NCBI GenBank assembly: GCA_020851795.1
Contig: JADZCA010000046.1
Location: 62,001 to 126,000, forward strand
Length of the DNA: 64,000 bases
Direction of reading: 5' to 3'
From: Planctomycetota bacterium
GTDB lineage: Bacteria > Planctomycetota > PLA2 > JAEUHO01
In this document: piece after piece, positions 62,219 to 64,000 of the stretch
Numbering within the stretch: position 1 is the stretch's first letter
Layout of the letters: every line of letters begins with the position of its first letter
Position numbers and translations under genes: made by a program
The notes under the pieces: model-generated
What the model was told of the DNA's origin: nothing
The model's input: only the letters and a program-made list of their open reading frames with translations
Database searches by the model: none

Positions 62219-62893
62219 ATGGGCTACACGATGCTTCACAAGGGTCTCCTCGGCGTCAAGCTCGGGATGACCCAGATCTACGAGGACAACGGGGACGTGA
62301 TCCCCGTCACCCTCGTCGAGGCCGGTCCCTGCACGGTCACGCAGGTCAAGAAGGCCGAGGGGCGGGACCGCTACGAGGCGATCCAGCTCGGCTTCGGCGC
62401 CCGCCGGGACAAGGTCGTCACGAAGCCGCTGAAGGGCCACTTCAAGGCCGCCGGCGTGGAGGCCAAGCGTCACCTCGGCGAGGTGCGCCTCGCCGCCGGC
62501 GCCGCCGGCGAGACGAAGGTGGGCGACAAGCTCACCTGCGCCATCTTCGCGCCCGGCGAGTGGGTGGACGTGATCGGCACGATGAAGGGCCGCGGCTTCA
62601 CCGGCGTGGTCAAGCGCCACGGCTTCTCCACGCAAAAGGAGTCGCACGGCGCCCACTACCACTGGCGTCACGCGGGCTCGATCGGCTGCCGCAAGCCCGA
62701 GCAGACCCGCGCCGGCACGCGCATGGGCGGCCACATGGGCGACTCGCGCAGCACGGTGCAGAACCTGCGCATCGCGCGCGTGGACGCCGAGAAGAACCTC
62801 CTCTACATCCGCGGCGCGATCCCCGGCCGCAACGGCGGCCTCGTGATGGTGCGCGTCGCCAAGAAGAAGAAGGCGAAGGCCCCCGCCGCCTGA
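62219..62893 (+). CDS. rplC: 50S ribosomal protein L3
   Basis: 224 aa. LLGVKLGMTQIYEDNGDVIP, FTGVVKRHGFSTQKESHG and RMGGHMGDSRSTVQNLRI are hallmark L3 sequences. ATG at 62219 (MGYTMLHKG) or 62231 are both possible. It normally follows rpsJ and precedes rplD in the S10 operon, but here it is alone, ended by a strong terminator. Confidence 0.96.
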   Translation: MGYTMLHKGLLGVKLGMTQIYEDNGDVIPVTLVEAGPCTVTQVKKAEGRDRYEAIQLGFGARRDKVVTKPLKGHFKAAGVEAKRHLGEVRLAAGAAGETKVGDKLTCAIFAPGEWVDVIGTMKGRGFTGVVKRHGFSTQKESHGAHYHWRHAGSIGCRKPEQTRAGTRMGGHMGDSRSTVQNLRIARVDAEKNLLYIRGAIPGRNGGLVMVRVAKKKKAKAPAA

Positions 62894-62914
62894 TCGTCGT
62901 CCTCGACGTCAACC

Positions 62915-62946
62915 AAGCGAGGCCCGGGCCGTCCCGGGCCTCGCTT
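62915..62946 (+). terminator. Terminator of rplC
   Basis: Perfect 14-bp stem AAGCGAGGCCCGGG / CCCGGGCCTCGCTT with loop CCGT, 22 bases after the stop, followed by CGCTTTC. Confidence 0.85.
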
Positions 62947-63053
62947 CGCTTTCACGGGAAACCGCATTCGTTTTCGCGGGCAACCGCGGGCGAGGGACTC
63001 CCGCGAGCTGCGATCCCGCGACGGCCGCCGGCGCGCGCGCAGGCCCGGGCCCC

Positions 63054-63112
63054 GTAGGAGCCCGTCGAGGGCGCGGGCCTCCTGCGAGTCCGCGATCGAG
63101 ACGGGCTCCTAC
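63054..63112 (-). terminator. Inverted repeat at the end of the 63109 gene
   Basis: 13-bp arms GTAGGAGCCCGTC (63054-63066) and GACGGGCTCCTAC (63100-63112) separated by 33 bases; the right arm overlaps the minus-strand stop codon. Probably a terminator; could act on both strands. Confidence 0.6.
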
Positions 63113-63645
63113 GCGGACAGCAGCCGCGTCTTGACGTAGTTCTCGCCCTTCTTCGAGAGGCGGTAGGCGCCCTCGCCCACCGTCTCGAGGAAGCGCTTGC
63201 GGTCGGTCAGGTCCGCGAAGACGGCGTCGAGGTCCTTCGGTGCCGGCAGCCCGAGCGCCTTGAAGCAGCCCTCGATCTCGACCCGCCCGAATGCCTCGCG
63301 GCGCTCGTAGTTCCACAGGTAGAAGCCGAGCGCGACGACCTGGCGGTCGGGCTCGCCCGCCTCGGGCCCGAGCCGGCGGAGGTAGCGGCCGAACTCGGGC
63401 GTCTTCGGGACGAAGCCGGACGGCGGCGGCGGGGTCGGCGGCGCCGGCGGCGGGTCCACCGGCGCGGGGGCGGAGGCCGCGGCCGACATCGCGGCCGCCG
63501 ACTCGACCACGGGGGCCCCACCGGTGCCGCGCGAGGCGGCGGAGGCGACGAGCGCTTCCACCTTCGACTCATAGAACGCACGCGCGCCCTCGTAGTCGAG
63601 ACGGAGCGTGCCTAGGCGGACGTGGACGCGGACGTCGTCAGTCAT
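63109..63645 (-). CDS. Hypothetical protein with winged-helix-like C-terminus
   Basis: 178 aa, unrecognised. The N-terminus VRVHVRLGTLRLDYEGARAF and an Ala/Pro-rich linker lead to a helical C-terminal domain (VVALGFYLWNYERREAFGRV, YRLSKKGENYVKTRLL) that looks like a winged helix-turn-helix. No partner genes. Confidence 0.7.
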   Translation of the reverse strand: MTDDVRVHVRLGTLRLDYEGARAFYESKVEALVASAASRGTGGAPVVESAAAMSAAASAPAPVDPPPAPPTPPPPSGFVPKTPEFGRYLRRLGPEAGEPDRQVVALGFYLWNYERREAFGRVEIEGCFKALGLPAPKDLDAVFADLTDRKRFLETVGEGAYRLSKKGENYVKTRLLSA

Positions 63646-64000
63646 CAGTGGGCTCCGGGCACCGGTCGTGCCGGGAGGGAGGGGCTCGGGGCCGTCGCCT
63701 CGCGCGACTGCCCCGAGGGACCGCGCGATTCACGCGGCCCATCGGGCGGGAGTGTACCGCGTGCGCCACCCCGGACGAAACGCCGGATCCCGCGAGCCCC
63801 CCCGGTTCTGGGAGCCATTCACGGTGCGGCGGGCCCCGTGGCCCGCCCGTCGGACACGGGATCCTTGCGATCGGCCGTCGCGCCCCGCAAGATCCGGCGT
63901 GGAGGCGCCCTTCCCGGTCTGGGAGGACGGTCAACCGTGACGAATGTCTGGCCCGATGTCCCCGCGTTCTCGAGTCCGGGGTTGAAGGTCCGCGACCAGC
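63646..64000. other. Terminal gap, no gene seen
   Basis: 355 bp. Should hold the promoter of the 63645 gene. An imperfect inverted pair GGATCCTTGC / GCAAGATCC lies at about 63860-63895. No RNA gene or coding frame could be supported. Confidence 0.5.

Noticed and set aside
63860..63895. Imperfect GGATCCTTGC / GCAAGATCC dyad as a small RNA or terminator
   Set aside because: Mismatched stem, no gene to terminate and no conserved RNA feature recognised.

Overview
The window is about 64 kb of very GC-rich bacterial chromosome, most likely from a member of the Planctomycetota or a close PVC relative. The support is a Minf_1886-family protein at 27379-27765 (a family I know only from Planctomycetes and Verrucomicrobia), a eukaryotic-style UDP-sugar pyrophosphorylase at the left edge, an ECF sigma factor fused through a membrane span to a very long carboxypeptidase-regulatory-like ectodomain, and many secreted Ala/Pro-rich or TPR proteins. 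Many genes start with GTG, and translational coupling through GTGA or ATGA overlaps is common. No rRNA, CRISPR array, transposase or phage structural gene was seen.

Layout. 1-5784 (minus): lipid-synthesis operon rpmF-plsX-fabD-fabG-acpP-fabF followed by a UDPGP-family enzyme cut by the window edge. 5974-9598: alaS and udk, divergent around a MITE-like repeat. 9929-12252: TPR protein and a Gly-rich membrane protein. 12565-19994: an island inserted at the 3' end of comM, with visibly lower GC, flanked by a 281-bp direct repeat of the comM end. It carries four co-directional genes: a zinc-ribbon DNA methyltransferase, a ParB-like protein, a SNF2-type helicase and a DUF3883-like PD-(D/E)xK nuclease. 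This is the best candidate for an undescribed defence or restriction-modification system. 21338-29590: hypothetical protein, S41 protease with calcium-loop insertion, pgeF, secreted protein, Minf_1886 protein, holB and tmk. 29672-34220: second MITE-like copy, a divergent DnaA, and a TPR/peptidase-MA protein. 34368-43385: two aminotransferases, the sigma-factor fusion, an SH3 protein and a polytopic membrane protein. 43401-51408: larC, lipA, a glycosyltransferase, threonine aldolase, a secreted protein with a pseudopilin-like tail, and an aminotransferase. 51551-52110: tandem repeat array next to tRNA-Ala(GGC). 52395-54331: cobalamin riboswitch in front of a propeller-like lipoprotein. 54391-58087: NfeD/FloA membrane operon. 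58136-62018: Lol-type ABC exporter plus RseB-like and anti-sigma-like proteins. 62219-62893: rplC standing alone. 63109-63645: a hypothetical protein.

Functional themes are envelope biogenesis (fatty acids, lipoprotein export, flotillin/NfeD, amino-sugar activation), replication (holB, tmk, DnaA), cofactor handling (lipoate, LarC nickel cofactor, B12-controlled lipoprotein) and a horizontally acquired island in comM. All functional calls come from reading the translations. No database search or computed alignment was possible, and GC contrasts and identities are by eye.
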